A stretch of 50,809 bases of DNA from an uncultured Bacteroidota bacterium (GTDB lineage: Bacteria > Bacteroidota > Bacteroidia > Flavobacteriales > Flavobacteriaceae): contig CABZJM010000011.1 of assembly GCA_902526075.1 (NCBI GenBank), positions 1 through 50,809 of the forward strand. The letters are read 5' to 3'. The notes beneath the pieces were generated by a model. That model was not told where the DNA came from. It saw nothing but the letters and a program-made list of their open reading frames with translations, and made no database searches. Positions 39,846-50,163 of this stretch are shown here, in pieces (the first letter of the stretch is position 1; each line of letters opens with the position of its first letter). The translations under genes and the position numbers were made by a program.

Positions 39846-41826
39846 GAAAAAAATAACGAACAGACTCTATGTAATCAGCTTTCTTCTGATCGTTATTATC
39901 TTTTCTATTGTTTTTAAAATTATTGACTTACAATTTTTTAAAGGTGACTATTACATAGATATTTCCGAAAAAAGAGAATTTAAAAATATAGAAATCCCTG
40001 CGAACAGAGGTAATATTTATTCTGATTCCGGAAAACTTCTAGCAAGCTCAGTACCTAAATATGATATTAGATTTGATGCCCTAGCGCCAAGCGACTCGAA
40101 CTTTAATAAATATGTTGACGATTTGGCATTAGAACTCGCTTCATATTTTGGAGAATCATCAGAGATATATTCTAACAAACTAAGGCAAGCAAGAAAAGAT
40201 AAAAACAGATATTTATTAATTGCCAGAAATCTGGGTTATCTAGATTTTAAGAAATTTAAAAACTTCCCATTATTTAAGCTTGGAGGATTCAAAGGTGGAT
40301 TTATAACTGAGCAATATACAAAAAGAGATTATCCTATTGGAGGAATAGCTCAAAGAACTGTAGGTTACGAAAGGTATGATGATTTCGGAAATGCTATGAG
40401 GCCAGGGCTAGATGGTGCATTTGGGCCAAAATATCTAAAAGGTGAAAACGGAATTAGATTCTCTCAAAAAATAGGACTTGGTCAGTGGAAGCCTGTATTA
40501 GATTATAATGAAAAAGAACCTAGAGATGGTTACGACTTACACACTACACTAAACATAGAAATTCAAGATTTAGCTCATCATGCACTATTGCGTCAATTAG
40601 AATTTTATGAAGCAGAACACGGCAGTGTAGTGGTAATGGAAACTAAAACAGGTAAAATTAAAGCTATTTCAAATTTAGGAAGAACCTCTGAGGGTAAATA
40701 TTATGAAAAGTTGAATTATGCAGTTGGTGAATCTCATGAGCCTGGGTCAACATTTAAGCTAATGGCAATGGTTAGGGCTCTAGAAGACAAGGTAATTGAC
40801 ACCTCAGATATCGTTGACACCAAAAATGGAATCTTAAGTTTTTATGGAAGAAAGGTAAGGGATTCTAAAAAGGGTGGTTACGGAAAAATATCAGCCGCAA
40901 AAGCATTTGAAGTCTCTTCAAATACTGCCATAGTCCAAATCATTAATGATAATTATAATGAAAAACCCGAACAATTTGTTGAAGGGTTATTTGATATGAA
41001 AATCAATGAACCCCTTGGTCTACCAATACTTGGAGAAGGTCAGCCAAAATTTACACATCCAATAGATAAAGTTAATTGGGATGGACTTGACCTGCCATGG
41101 ATGGCTTTTGGATATGGAATATCATTGACCCCTTTACAAACCCTTACTTTTTATAACGCAATTGCTAATGATGGGGTAATGGTAAAGCCAAGATTCATAA
41201 AAGAAGTAAAGCAATTTGACCAGGTAATAGAAAAATTTGATACTGAAATTATTTCTAATTCAGTTTGCAGTCAAGAAACCATTGACAAGGTTAAAAATAT
41301 GATGAAAAATGTTGTAGAAAAAGAACATGGTACTGCACATAATATTTATTCTGAAGATTTTTCAATGGCAGGAAAAACTGGTACATGTCAAACTGAATAT
41401 TGGAAGTCAACAGGTTTATACATTTCATCATTTGCTGGTTACTTTCCAGCTGAAAACCCTAAATATTCATGTATTGTAGTAATTCACAAACCAGATAATA
41501 AAAAAGGCTACTATGGAAATATAGTTGCGGCTCCTGTATTTAAAGAAATCGCACAAAAGATATATTCAAATATTCCAGAAGTTGAGAGCTATGATGAAAT
41601 AAAATTTGAGTCTATTGAAGTTATAAGTAATCAAGAATTTGTTTCAAAGCTAGAAAATATGATAATGCCTGACATTTCTAAATATGAATTAATGGATATC
41701 ATTCCGATGATTGAAAACAACGGCTATAAGTTGTCAATTAAGGGGAATGGAAATAAAGTTATACAGATAACAAAGTCTGGAACAAAATTAAAAAAGGGTC
41801 AAACAATAAAAATAAATTTGATTTGA
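39832..41826 (+). CDS. ftsI: Septal peptidoglycan transpeptidase FtsI (class B PBP) with C-terminal PASTA-like domain
   Basis: FtsI cross-links septal peptidoglycan. The 664-residue protein has one N-terminal helix (about 13-32) and a dimerisation region opening with IPANRGNIYSDSG. The transpeptidase domain keeps its motifs: STFK at Ser306-Lys309, SSN at 362-364 and KTGT at 515-518. The last 70 residues (from about 595) form a PASTA-like domain ending LKKGQTIKINLI, typical of Bacteroidota FtsI. It overlaps murE by 4 bases. Confidence 0.95.
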   Translation: MSITKKKITNRLYVISFLLIVIIFSIVFKIIDLQFFKGDYYIDISEKREFKNIEIPANRGNIYSDSGKLLASSVPKYDIRFDALAPSDSNFNKYVDDLALELASYFGESSEIYSNKLRQARKDKNRYLLIARNLGYLDFKKFKNFPLFKLGGFKGGFITEQYTKRDYPIGGIAQRTVGYERYDDFGNAMRPGLDGAFGPKYLKGENGIRFSQKIGLGQWKPVLDYNEKEPRDGYDLHTTLNIEIQDLAHHALLRQLEFYEAEHGSVVVMETKTGKIKAISNLGRTSEGKYYEKLNYAVGESHEPGSTFKLMAMVRALEDKVIDTSDIVDTKNGILSFYGRKVRDSKKGGYGKISAAKAFEVSSNTAIVQIINDNYNEKPEQFVEGLFDMKINEPLGLPILGEGQPKFTHPIDKVNWDGLDLPWMAFGYGISLTPLQTLTFYNAIANDGVMVKPRFIKEVKQFDQVIEKFDTEIISNSVCSQETIDKVKNMMKNVVEKEHGTAHNIYSEDFSMAGKTGTCQTEYWKSTGLYISSFAGYFPAENPKYSCIVVIHKPDNKKGYYGNIVAAPVFKEIAQKIYSNIPEVESYDEIKFESIEVISNQEFVSKLENMIMPDISKYELMDIIPMIENNGYKLSIKGNGNKVIQITKSGTKLKKGQTIKINLI

Positions 41827-43280
41827 AACTGATAAGGGAAATATTATATAAAGTAGAAATTAATTCTGTAATAGGAAATACTTCTCTAACTATAAATAAG
41901 ATGGAATTTGATTCAAGGTTAATAAATGAAGGAGATATGTATGTTGCTGTAAAGGGTGTTAATGTTGATGGTCATGATTTTATTCCAAATGCAATTCAAA
42001 ATGGGGCAAATTGTATTATATGCGAAAAAACACCCGACCAAAAAGTTGATGATGTAGTATATGTTAACGTTTCTTCATCTAGAAAAGCTCTTGCTATAAT
42101 TTCATCTAACTATTATGATAATCCCTCTTCAAGATTGAATTTGATCGGCGTAACAGGAACAAACGGAAAAACAACCATCACCACATTACTATTTAACTTA
42201 TATATGAGTTTGGGTATTAAGTCAGGTTTAATTTCAACAGTAAAGATTTCATTTGATGACAAAACTATTCAAGCTAGTCAGACTACTCCAGATTCACTTT
42301 CAATAAATCGTTACTTATCTGAAATGGTAAATTCAGATGTGCGCTATTGTTTTATCGAGGTAAGCTCACATGGGATTGATCAATGTAGAATTGAAGGATT
42401 GGCTTTTAAGGGAGGGGTTTTTACAAATCTAACTCATGATCACTTAGATTACCATGAAAGTTTTGAGAATTACAGGGATACAAAAAAACAATTTTTCGAT
42501 TCCTTAGGCTCTGATTCATTTGCTTTAATCAATAATGATGATAGAAATGGATTGATAATGATTCAAAATACATTAGCAGACACATATACATACTCTTTAA
42601 ATTCCATCTCAGATTTTAAAGCAAAAATTCTAGAATCCTCTTTTGATGGAATGTTGTTGAAAACTAATAATTCAGAATTTTGGTCAAAGCTAGTTGGAAA
42701 GTTTAATGCATACAATATTTTATCTGTATTCGCAATTGCTTCAATTTTAGGATTACCAAAAGATGAGTTGCTTAAGGCCTTAAGTTCCTTGGAGGCTGTT
42801 GCAGGAAGATTTCAATTTTATAAGAAAAATAAAATAACTGCAATTGTTGATTATGCCCATACTCCGGATGCACTTAAAAATATCTTGAAATCTATAAATG
42901 AAATTAAGACCCCTAAAAATAATATAATAACAGTTGTTGGATGCGGAGGTAATAGGGATAAAACTAAAAGACCAGTAATGGGAGATATTGCAAGTAATTT
43001 AAGTTCTAGGGTAATTTTTACTAGTGACAATCCAAGATATGAAGATCCTGAATCAATAATTGAAGAGATGTTAAAAGGTGTAAAGTCTACAAATACGAAC
43101 AAGACTATTTCAATACCAAATAGAAAAGAAGCAATAAAAACAGCATTTCAATTTGCTCAGTCTAATGATATTATTCTTGTCGCCGGAAAAGGCCATGAAT
43201 CATATCAAGAGGTCAAAGGTGTTAAAAGTGATTTTGATGACTTTAAGATAATTAAAGAATTATTAAACCAAAAAAATTAA
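41823..43280 (+). CDS. murE: UDP-N-acetylmuramoyl-tripeptide synthetase, meso-diaminopimelate-adding
   Basis: MurE adds the third residue of the stem peptide. The 485-residue ligase has FDSRLINEGDMYVAVKG, the ATP loop TGTNGKTT (111-118), QTTPDSL, EVSSHGIDQ and VDYAHTPDAL. The substrate motif DNPR (402-405) is the form seen in enzymes that use meso-diaminopimelate rather than lysine, so the peptidoglycan is predicted to be DAP-type. The start is TTG at 41823, inside a TTGA overlap with the ftsI stop. Confidence 0.95.
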   Translation: MKLIREILYKVEINSVIGNTSLTINKMEFDSRLINEGDMYVAVKGVNVDGHDFIPNAIQNGANCIICEKTPDQKVDDVVYVNVSSSRKALAIISSNYYDNPSSRLNLIGVTGTNGKTTITTLLFNLYMSLGIKSGLISTVKISFDDKTIQASQTTPDSLSINRYLSEMVNSDVRYCFIEVSSHGIDQCRIEGLAFKGGVFTNLTHDHLDYHESFENYRDTKKQFFDSLGSDSFALINNDDRNGLIMIQNTLADTYTYSLNSISDFKAKILESSFDGMLLKTNNSEFWSKLVGKFNAYNILSVFAIASILGLPKDELLKALSSLEAVAGRFQFYKKNKITAIVDYAHTPDALKNILKSINEIKTPKNNIITVVGCGGNRDKTKRPVMGDIASNLSSRVIFTSDNPRYEDPESIIEEMLKGVKSTNTNKTISIPNRKEAIKTAFQFAQSNDIILVAGKGHESYQEVKGVKSDFDDFKIIKELLNQKN

Positions 43281-43283
43281 TTT

Positions 43284-44495
43284 ATGCTCTACTACTTTTT
43301 TGAATTTCTAGAAAATCAATATCAAATCCCAGGCGCATCATTATTCATGTATATTTCATTTAGAGCTGCAGCTGCAATTATTACTTCATTACTTATTTCA
43401 ACAATTTTTGGTAAAAGAATAATTGATTTTTTAAGAAAAAAACAAATTGAAGAATCAATTAGAGACCTAGGGTTAGATGGTCAAATTGAAAAAACTGGCA
43501 CTCCAACAATGGGAGGTTTAATAATAATTATTTCAACAATTATTCCAGTACTTCTTTTTGCCAATCTCAAGAACATATATATCATTTTATTAATCGTGAC
43601 ATTGGTGTGGATGGGAATTATAGGTTTTGTTGATGATCATATTAAACTTTACAAAAAAGATAAAGACGGTTTAAGAGGTAAGTATAAAATTATTGGTCAA
43701 ATAATTTTAGGATTGTTTGTCGGTTTTACTTTGTTTTTTCACCCTGAGGTTACAGTTAAAGAACAGAGCCCGTTTGGCATAGAATTACAGTCAGCTGATA
43801 ATTTGACTGAATATAAATCTACAGAGACTACAATTCCTTTTGTCAAGGATAATGTTTTTAATTATTCGGATTTAATAACATGGATTGATCCAAGTTTGGA
43901 ATCATATACATGGATTGTGTTTATATTTTTTGTTGTACTAATTATTGCAGCTGTTTCAAATGGAGCTAACTTAACTGATGGTTTAGACGGACTTGCAGCT
44001 GGTTCATCTGCAATAATTATCCTAACACTGGGTGTATTTACATGGGTTTCAGGTAATATTATTTTCTCCGATTATTTAAATATAATGTACATCCCCAGAG
44101 TTGGTGAGATAACAATATTTATTGGTGCTTTTGTTGGTGCCTTAGTAGGGTTCTTGTGGTATAATACTTATCCAGCCCAAGTTTTTATGGGTGATACTGG
44201 AAGTTTGACAATCGGAGGGATAATAGCAGTGATATCAATCGCGGTTAGAAAGGAATGGTTAATACCGTTAATCTGTGGAATTTTTCTTGTAGAAAATATC
44301 TCTGTTATCATGCAGGTTTTTTATTTCAAGTATACCAGAAAAAAATATGGTGTAGGAAAAAGAATTTTTTTAATGTCCCCTTTGCACCATCATTTTCAAA
44401 AAAAGGGATATCACGAAAGTAAAATAGTAACAAGGTTTTGGATTGTAGGAATAGCTCTAGCAATTCTATCAATCATAACTCTTAAAATTAGATAA
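43284..44495 (+). CDS. mraY: Phospho-N-acetylmuramoyl-pentapeptide transferase
   Basis: MraY transfers phospho-MurNAc-pentapeptide to undecaprenyl phosphate, giving lipid I. The 403-residue membrane protein has about ten helices and the signature loops [38 protein letters not shown] and the cytoplasmic [12 protein letters not shown]. The length exceeds the usual 360 because of a loop of about 45 residues after FHPEV (about 155-200). A longer MraY of this kind is common in Bacteroidota. Confidence 0.95.
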   Translation: MLYYFFEFLENQYQIPGASLFMYISFRAAAAIITSLLISTIFGKRIIDFLRKKQIEESIRDLGLDGQIEKTGTPTMGGLIIIISTIIPVLLFANLKNIYIILLIVTLVWMGIIGFVDDHIKLYKKDKDGLRGKYKIIGQIILGLFVGFTLFFHPEVTVKEQSPFGIELQSADNLTEYKSTETTIPFVKDNVFNYSDLITWIDPSLESYTWIVFIFFVVLIIAAVSNGANLTDGLDGLAAGSSAIIILTLGVFTWVSGNIIFSDYLNIMYIPRVGEITIFIGAFVGALVGFLWYNTYPAQVFMGDTGSLTIGGIIAVISIAVRKEWLIPLICGIFLVENISVIMQVFYFKYTRKKYGVGKRIFLMSPLHHHFQKKGYHESKIVTRFWIVGIALAILSIITLKIR

Positions 44496-45824
44496 TTGAA
44501 TAATATTTTAATACTTGGAGCAGGGGAAAGTGGATTAGGTAGCGCATTGCTAGCTAAGAGAAATAAATATGATGTGTTTGTTTCTGACTCTTCAGAAATT
44601 TCCAATCAAGTAAAAAATAAACTGGTTGAATCAGGTATCGATTTTGAGCAAAATTCACATAAAAAAGCCAAGACTCTGAAACCTGATTTTATAGTAAAAA
44701 GCCCGGGTATTTCTGATGCAAATGATATTATTAAATTTTTTACATCAACTTCTGTAAAAATAATTTCTGAAATTGAATTTGCTTCCCTTCATTGCAACTC
44801 GAAGATTATTGGAGTTACAGGAAGTAACGGAAAGACAACAACTACAACATTAGCTTATAAATTAATTTCAGAGGGTGGTTATAATTGTACAATTTCAGGA
44901 AATATCGGCAACAGTTTTTCAAGTGTCTGTGAAAATGATACTGATTTTAGCATTGTAGAAGTAAGTAGTTTTCAATTAGATGGAATAGAAAGTTTTAAGC
45001 CACACATTGCAATACTAACAGCAATCACACCAGATCATCTTGATCGCTACAAAAATTTTGAAGCGTACGTTGAATCAAAATTTAAAATAATTAAAAATCA
45101 ATCTGAGAAAGATTATCTAATCTATGATTCCGATTGTGAGATAATAGATAGCTATATAAAATCAAACAAAATTAAGTCAAAGTTGCTCCCTTTTTCAATA
45201 AAAAAAAAAGTTGATCAAGGAGCTTACTTTTTCAATAACAAAATAAATATTATAACTGAAAAAAATAAAATTAATATGCCAACAGAAAACTTTTTAGTAA
45301 AAGGAAATCACAACATAAAGAACGCAATGGCTGCTGCAACGGTTGCAAACTTATTGAAGATCAGAAAAGAGACAATCAGAAAAAGTCTTGAACATTTTCA
45401 GGGTGTTGAACATAGATTGGAAAATGTTTTAACCATCAACAAGGTCAAATACATAAACGATTCAAAAGCTACAAATGTAAATGCCACATATTATGCGCTT
45501 GAGTCTATGGAAGCCCCGACCGTTTGGATTGTTGGAGGTGTTGATAAAGGTAATGATTACTCAGATTTAAAAAAGGTTGTAGGTAAGAGAGTAAAGGCGA
45601 TTATTTGTCTTGGTTTAAATAATATGAAAATAATGGACCAATTTGAAAACATGGTTGAATATATAATTGAAACAAAATCAATGGATGAAGCGGTTAGTAC
45701 AGCTTATAAAATTTCATCAACAGGGGATTGCGTATTACTTTCTCCAGCATGTGCAAGTTTTGATTTATTTGACGATTTTGAGGAAAGGGGTAGACAATTT
45801 AAAGCAGCTGTAAGAAAATTATAA
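44496..45824 (+). CDS. murD: UDP-N-acetylmuramoyl-L-alanine--D-glutamate ligase
   Basis: MurD adds D-glutamate to UDP-MurNAc-L-Ala. The 442-residue protein starts with a Rossmann-like ILILGAGESGLGSA and has the ATP loop TGSNGKTTT (108-116), EVSSFQLDGI, TPDHLDRY, VEHRLE, INDSKATNVNAT and SPACASFDLFDDFEERG, all MurD hallmarks. The start is TTG at 44496, directly after the mraY stop. Its stop shares one base with the ftsW start. Confidence 0.95.
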   Translation: MNNILILGAGESGLGSALLAKRNKYDVFVSDSSEISNQVKNKLVESGIDFEQNSHKKAKTLKPDFIVKSPGISDANDIIKFFTSTSVKIISEIEFASLHCNSKIIGVTGSNGKTTTTTLAYKLISEGGYNCTISGNIGNSFSSVCENDTDFSIVEVSSFQLDGIESFKPHIAILTAITPDHLDRYKNFEAYVESKFKIIKNQSEKDYLIYDSDCEIIDSYIKSNKIKSKLLPFSIKKKVDQGAYFFNNKINIITEKNKINMPTENFLVKGNHNIKNAMAAATVANLLKIRKETIRKSLEHFQGVEHRLENVLTINKVKYINDSKATNVNATYYALESMEAPTVWIVGGVDKGNDYSDLKKVVGKRVKAIICLGLNNMKIMDQFENMVEYIIETKSMDEAVSTAYKISSTGDCVLLSPACASFDLFDDFEERGRQFKAAVRKL

Positions 45825-47017
45825 TGAATAATATTTTTGAAAATATAGAAGGAGATAAAACACTGTGGGCAGTTTTAATATTACTTGCTGGTTTTTCATT
45901 CTTGCCTGTATATAGTGCGGCAAGTAATCTTGCATATGTTTCAGCATCAGGAAATACTTTTAATTTTTTATTTAAGCATTTTATTCACTTATCCCTAGGA
46001 TTTACTTTTATGTATTTTATGCAAAAGATACCATATCACTACTTCAGGGGAATATCAATTCTTATGATTCCTGTAGTAATTGTTTTACTACTATACACCC
46101 TTTTCCAACCAACTATCTCTGATTCATTAACTAATACTAATAGATGGATTAAAATACCTTTTGTAGGTTTTACCTTTCAACCATCAACTTTAGCTGGCGT
46201 AATTTTAATGATTTATGTTTCAAGGTATTTAGCTAAAATTAAAGATATCGAAATTCGTTTTAGTAAGACTATTTTACCGCTTTGGACTCCAACATTATTA
46301 ATCTTATTATTAATTCTTCCAGCTAATTTTTCAACTACAGCAATAATATTTTGTATGGTGGTTTTATTATGTTTTGTCGGAGGTTATCCGATAAAATATT
46401 TACTAGGTATCATTTTTTCTGGAATTTTAGTTTTATCAATTTTTATTTTAACTATAAGAGCATATCCTGGAATTTTTCCAAATCGAGTTGATACATGGAA
46501 AAGCAGAATTGAAAATTTTGTAAATAAGGAAAATAATACAGAAAACTATCAAATCGAAAAGGCTAAAATAGCAATTGCAACTGGCGGTGTCAGAGGTTTG
46601 GGTCCTGGAAAAAGTGTTCAAAAGAATTTCCTTCCACAATCGTCATCAGATTTTATTTTTGCAATTATTGTTGAGGAGTATGGCTTAATTGGAGGCTTAT
46701 CACTTTTATTAGCTTACGTCTTATTTCTTCTTAGAGTGATAATAATTTCAAACAAAGCTGATAGTGTGTTTGGCTCATTGTTAGTAATTGGTCTCGGTAT
46801 TCCAATAGTTTTTCAAGCACTGATTAACATTGGTGTTTCAGTTGAGTTGTTTCCGATTACTGGTCAGCCACTACCTTTGATTAGTAGTGGTGGAACATCA
46901 ATATGGATGACTTGTATCGCAATAGGAATAATACAGAGTGTTAAAAACGGATCTAATAAAAAAATTATCAATTCTGATGAGGATAACCCATTAGAAATAT
47001 TAAGAGAAACGATTTAA
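45824..47017 (+). CDS. ftsW: Septal peptidoglycan polymerase FtsW (SEDS family)
   Basis: FtsW polymerises lipid II into septal glycan together with FtsI. The 397-residue polytopic protein shows NTNRWIKIPFVGFTFQPS after the third helix group, the large periplasmic loop with TGGVRGLGPGKSVQKNFLPQSSSDF, and the closing GQPLPLISSGGTS. These are SEDS signatures and distinguish it from flippase candidates. It shares one base with the murD stop. Confidence 0.94.
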   Translation: MNNIFENIEGDKTLWAVLILLAGFSFLPVYSAASNLAYVSASGNTFNFLFKHFIHLSLGFTFMYFMQKIPYHYFRGISILMIPVVIVLLLYTLFQPTISDSLTNTNRWIKIPFVGFTFQPSTLAGVILMIYVSRYLAKIKDIEIRFSKTILPLWTPTLLILLLILPANFSTTAIIFCMVVLLCFVGGYPIKYLLGIIFSGILVLSIFILTIRAYPGIFPNRVDTWKSRIENFVNKENNTENYQIEKAKIAIATGGVRGLGPGKSVQKNFLPQSSSDFIFAIIVEEYGLIGGLSLLLAYVLFLLRVIIISNKADSVFGSLLVIGLGIPIVFQALINIGVSVELFPITGQPLPLISSGGTSIWMTCIAIGIIQSVKNGSNKKIINSDEDNPLEILRETI

Positions 47018-48106
47018 ATGGAAACAAAGAGAATAATACTTTCAGGCGGAGGAACAGGAGGGCATATTTACCCTGCTATTTCTATTGCCAATGAAATATT
47101 ATTCAGGGATAAAAATTCGGAAATTTTATTTGTTGGAGCAAAAAATAAAATGGAAATGAATATAGTACCAAAGTATGGATATAGCATATTAGGATTATGG
47201 ATATCGGGAATTGATAGAAATAATTTTTTAAGGAATATTTTAGTTCCTGTTAAATTAGTCATTAGTTTTTTTCAATCATTAATAATAATTAAAAAGTTTA
47301 GTCCAAATGTTGTTATTGGTACAGGAGGTTATGCAAGTGGCCCATTATTATATGTAGCAAATCTTTTAAAAATTCCCACCCTAATTCAAGAACAAAATTC
47401 TTATCCCGGCATAACAAATAAATTATTATCAAAGAGGGTTAACACTGTGTGTGTAGCATATAACTATTTGGACAAATATTTTCCAAAAGATAAAATTAAA
47501 TTGACAGGCAACCCCGTAAGATCAAGTATCGCTGAAAACTCTGATTCTTTTGATAAGGGAATGGAATACTTTGGTTTGGATCCCAATAAAAAAACTATGC
47601 TTGTAATAGGGGGAAGTTTGGGCTCAAGAGAGATTAATAAAGCTATTTATACAATTCAAGATTATCTAAAATATATTAATCTTCAAGTGATATGGCAATG
47701 TGGTAAGCTATATTTCGAGGAATACAAACAAAAAAATATTAATAGTGAAATCAGATTATATGATTATTTAGATAAAATCGATTTAGCTTATTGTGTTTCA
47801 GATTTTATTATATCTAGGGCAGGAGCAAGCTCAGTTTCAGAATTGTCTATTGTTGGAAAACCAGTAGTATTTATACCATCACCAAATGTTGCAGAGGATC
47901 ATCAACTAAAAAATGCAAAGTCAATAGTTGAAAACCAGGCAGCTTTGTTGGTTGAAGAAAAAAATATTGATGAGTTAAAAAAAATAATTTCAGAATTAAA
48001 CTCTTCATCTTTCTTGAGAAATAAATTATCAAAGAATATCAAAAAATCTGCATTTAAAAATGCAACAAAAGATATAGTTGATGAAATTAAAATATTAATG
48101 AATTAA
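47018..48106 (+). CDS. murG: UDP-N-acetylglucosamine--lipid I GlcNAc-transferase
   Basis: MurG converts lipid I to lipid II at the inner face of the membrane. The 362-residue GT-B enzyme carries the N-terminal loop GGGTGGHIYPA (10-20), GTGGYASGP, QEQNSYPG, GGSLGSREIN and the UDP-GlcNAc site SRAGASSVSEL, followed by IPSPNVAEDHQ. The ATG directly follows the ftsW stop codon. Confidence 0.95.
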   Translation: METKRIILSGGGTGGHIYPAISIANEILFRDKNSEILFVGAKNKMEMNIVPKYGYSILGLWISGIDRNNFLRNILVPVKLVISFFQSLIIIKKFSPNVVIGTGGYASGPLLYVANLLKIPTLIQEQNSYPGITNKLLSKRVNTVCVAYNYLDKYFPKDKIKLTGNPVRSSIAENSDSFDKGMEYFGLDPNKKTMLVIGGSLGSREINKAIYTIQDYLKYINLQVIWQCGKLYFEEYKQKNINSEIRLYDYLDKIDLAYCVSDFIISRAGASSVSELSIVGKPVVFIPSPNVAEDHQLKNAKSIVENQAALLVEEKNIDELKKIISELNSSSFLRNKLSKNIKKSAFKNATKDIVDEIKILMN

Positions 48107-49458
48107 TGGATTTAAATTCAATAAATAAAGTGTTTTTTATTGGTATAGGAGGTATAGGTATGAGTGCATTGGCGAACTATTTCCTCAAAAAAAATATACA
48201 GGTCTATGGTTATGATAGGGAAGCTTCTATAATTACAGAAAACTTATCAAATTTAGGCTCTAACATTATATATAATTTTAATGATTTCAATGTAGATGAA
48301 TTTAAGAGTGATATTGATAATACATTAGTCATTTATACTTCTGCAATTTCAAATGAACATCCGTTACTTGCAAAATTCAAAGAAAACGAATTTAATGTTT
48401 TTAAAAGAGCTGAAGTTTTACAAAAAATTTCTAAAAATAGTAAATGTATAGCTGTTGCAGGTACACATGGAAAAACAACTACATCAGCTATATTGGCACA
48501 TATATTAAAAGTTTCTGACTTAAAATTCAGTGCTTTTGTAGGCGGAATTATGATCAACTATAATTCTAATTTTTTGTACAATGGAGAAGATTATATGCTA
48601 GTGGAAGCAGATGAGTTTGATAGGTCATTTTTAAAGCTAAATCCAAATTATGCATGTATTACGTCTTTAGATTCTGATCATTTAGACATTTATGAAGATT
48701 CAAATTCACTGATTGAGGCATTTGAACAATTCAAAAGCAACATAGTAGATGATGGTTTTTTAATTTCACATGAAGATGTAAAAATCAACTCTAAAAAATA
48801 TGGAATAATTGAATCCTCTGATTACTCAGCTAAAAATATTACTAATAATAAAAGTTTCTCCCAGTTTGACCTCTGTTTTGATGGTGGTATTATAGAAAAT
48901 TTAAAATTACACTTACAAGGCTTACATAATGTATTGAATTCGGTTGCTGCAGTTTCTATCGCAATTGAGCTCGGTATTTCAGATAAAAAGATCTTAGATG
49001 CTTTGGGTTCCTTTAAAGGTATTGAAAGAAGGTTTTCTTATAAAATTGATAATGAAACCATGGTTCTTATAGATGATTATGCTCACCATCCTCAAGAAAT
49101 AAAACAGGTTTATAACACTTTAAAATTAATTTATCCTAATGATAATTTATTAGTTGTATTTCAGCCTCATTTATATTCTAGAACGAGAGATATGTTAGAT
49201 GAATTTGCTGAGGAGCTTTCAAAGTTTGATGCTGTAATTCTCTTAGAAATATATGCTGCAAGGGAGAATCCAATCGAAGGAGTTAGTTCAAATGTTTTGC
49301 TTAAAAAAATTAAATCAAAATATAAATTTTTATCTGAAAAATCCGAACTATCTAGCCTAATAAAAGAGATAGGTTTTAAAGTAAATATAACATTAGGTGC
49401 TGGCGATATAGCAAATGAAGTTGAACAAATAAAAAGTGAATTAGAATATGCGATTTAA
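48106..49458 (+). CDS. murC: UDP-N-acetylmuramate--L-alanine ligase
   Basis: MurC adds L-alanine to UDP-MurNAc. The 450-residue protein begins with FIGIGGIGMSALA, has VAGTHGKTTTSA (ATP loop, about 117-128), EADEFDRSFL, SLDSDHLDIY, GIERRF and DDYAHHPQEIK, and ends with FQPHLYSRTRD, the MurC pattern. It shares one base with the murG stop and overlaps ftsQ by 11 bases. Confidence 0.95.
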   Translation: MDLNSINKVFFIGIGGIGMSALANYFLKKNIQVYGYDREASIITENLSNLGSNIIYNFNDFNVDEFKSDIDNTLVIYTSAISNEHPLLAKFKENEFNVFKRAEVLQKISKNSKCIAVAGTHGKTTTSAILAHILKVSDLKFSAFVGGIMINYNSNFLYNGEDYMLVEADEFDRSFLKLNPNYACITSLDSDHLDIYEDSNSLIEAFEQFKSNIVDDGFLISHEDVKINSKKYGIIESSDYSAKNITNNKSFSQFDLCFDGGIIENLKLHLQGLHNVLNSVAAVSIAIELGISDKKILDALGSFKGIERRFSYKIDNETMVLIDDYAHHPQEIKQVYNTLKLIYPNDNLLVVFQPHLYSRTRDMLDEFAEELSKFDAVILLEIYAARENPIEGVSSNVLLKKIKSKYKFLSEKSELSSLIKEIGFKVNITLGAGDIANEVEQIKSELEYAI

Positions 49459-50158
49459 TTGGGGTAAAATATTGTTGATGCTTATTCTAATTTTTTCAAT
49501 AGGTGTTTTTTATGCTTCTAACATGAAAAATAACAGCAGAATTATTAATAAAATTCATGTGAAAATTACACCAAACTCGTCATATTTTATATCAGCAGAT
49601 TCTATACGAAATATGGTAAATAAATACATTCTAACATCCAAAGATTCTATTTCATTATCAAGAATTGAATATGAAATTGATAAAAATACTTATATAGAAA
49701 AGTCTCAGGTTTATATGAAGATTGGACAAGAGTTAAATGTAGATATAAAGCAAAAGGAGCCTATTGCAAGAGTAATTACATCTGATAGTATTTTCTATCT
49801 AGATAAAAATTCAAATTTTATGAGTCTATCAAAATTAAAATCGTCAAATGTTCCTGTGGTTTTTGGATTTAATGAAAACTCTGATTTAAAATATTTAACA
49901 GAGATTTCCCTAATGATAAAAGAAGACGAGTTTTTAAATAAAAGCATATCTCAGATTTTCATCGAAGATGATCAGAAAATTGATTTAAAAATGAGAGGAA
50001 ATAATACAATAATAGAATTTGGCAATAACAAAAGGTTGGTAAATAAAATTCAAAATTTAAAAGCGTTTTATAATAGAACTATTTCAAAAAATGAAATTGA
50101 TAAATACAAAAAAATAAATCTACGATTTGAAAATCAGGTTGTGGTGGTAAAAAAATAA
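49448..50158 (+). CDS. ftsQ: Cell division protein FtsQ
   Basis: The 236-residue bitopic protein has one membrane helix at about 7-23, then a POTRA-like domain that starts INKIHVKITPNSSYFIS and contains RIEYEIDKNTYIEKSQVYM. A beta domain with KQKEPIARVI and SIFYLDKNSNFM follows. Shape and location between murC and ftsA support FtsQ, though sequence conservation is modest. It connects FtsL/B to the division ring. Confidence 0.85.
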   Translation: MRFNWGKILLMLILIFSIGVFYASNMKNNSRIINKIHVKITPNSSYFISADSIRNMVNKYILTSKDSISLSRIEYEIDKNTYIEKSQVYMKIGQELNVDIKQKEPIARVITSDSIFYLDKNSNFMSLSKLKSSNVPVVFGFNENSDLKYLTEISLMIKEDEFLNKSISQIFIEDDQKIDLKMRGNNTIIEFGNNKRLVNKIQNLKAFYNRTISKNEIDKYKKINLRFENQVVVVKK

Positions 50159-50163
50159 AGCTT

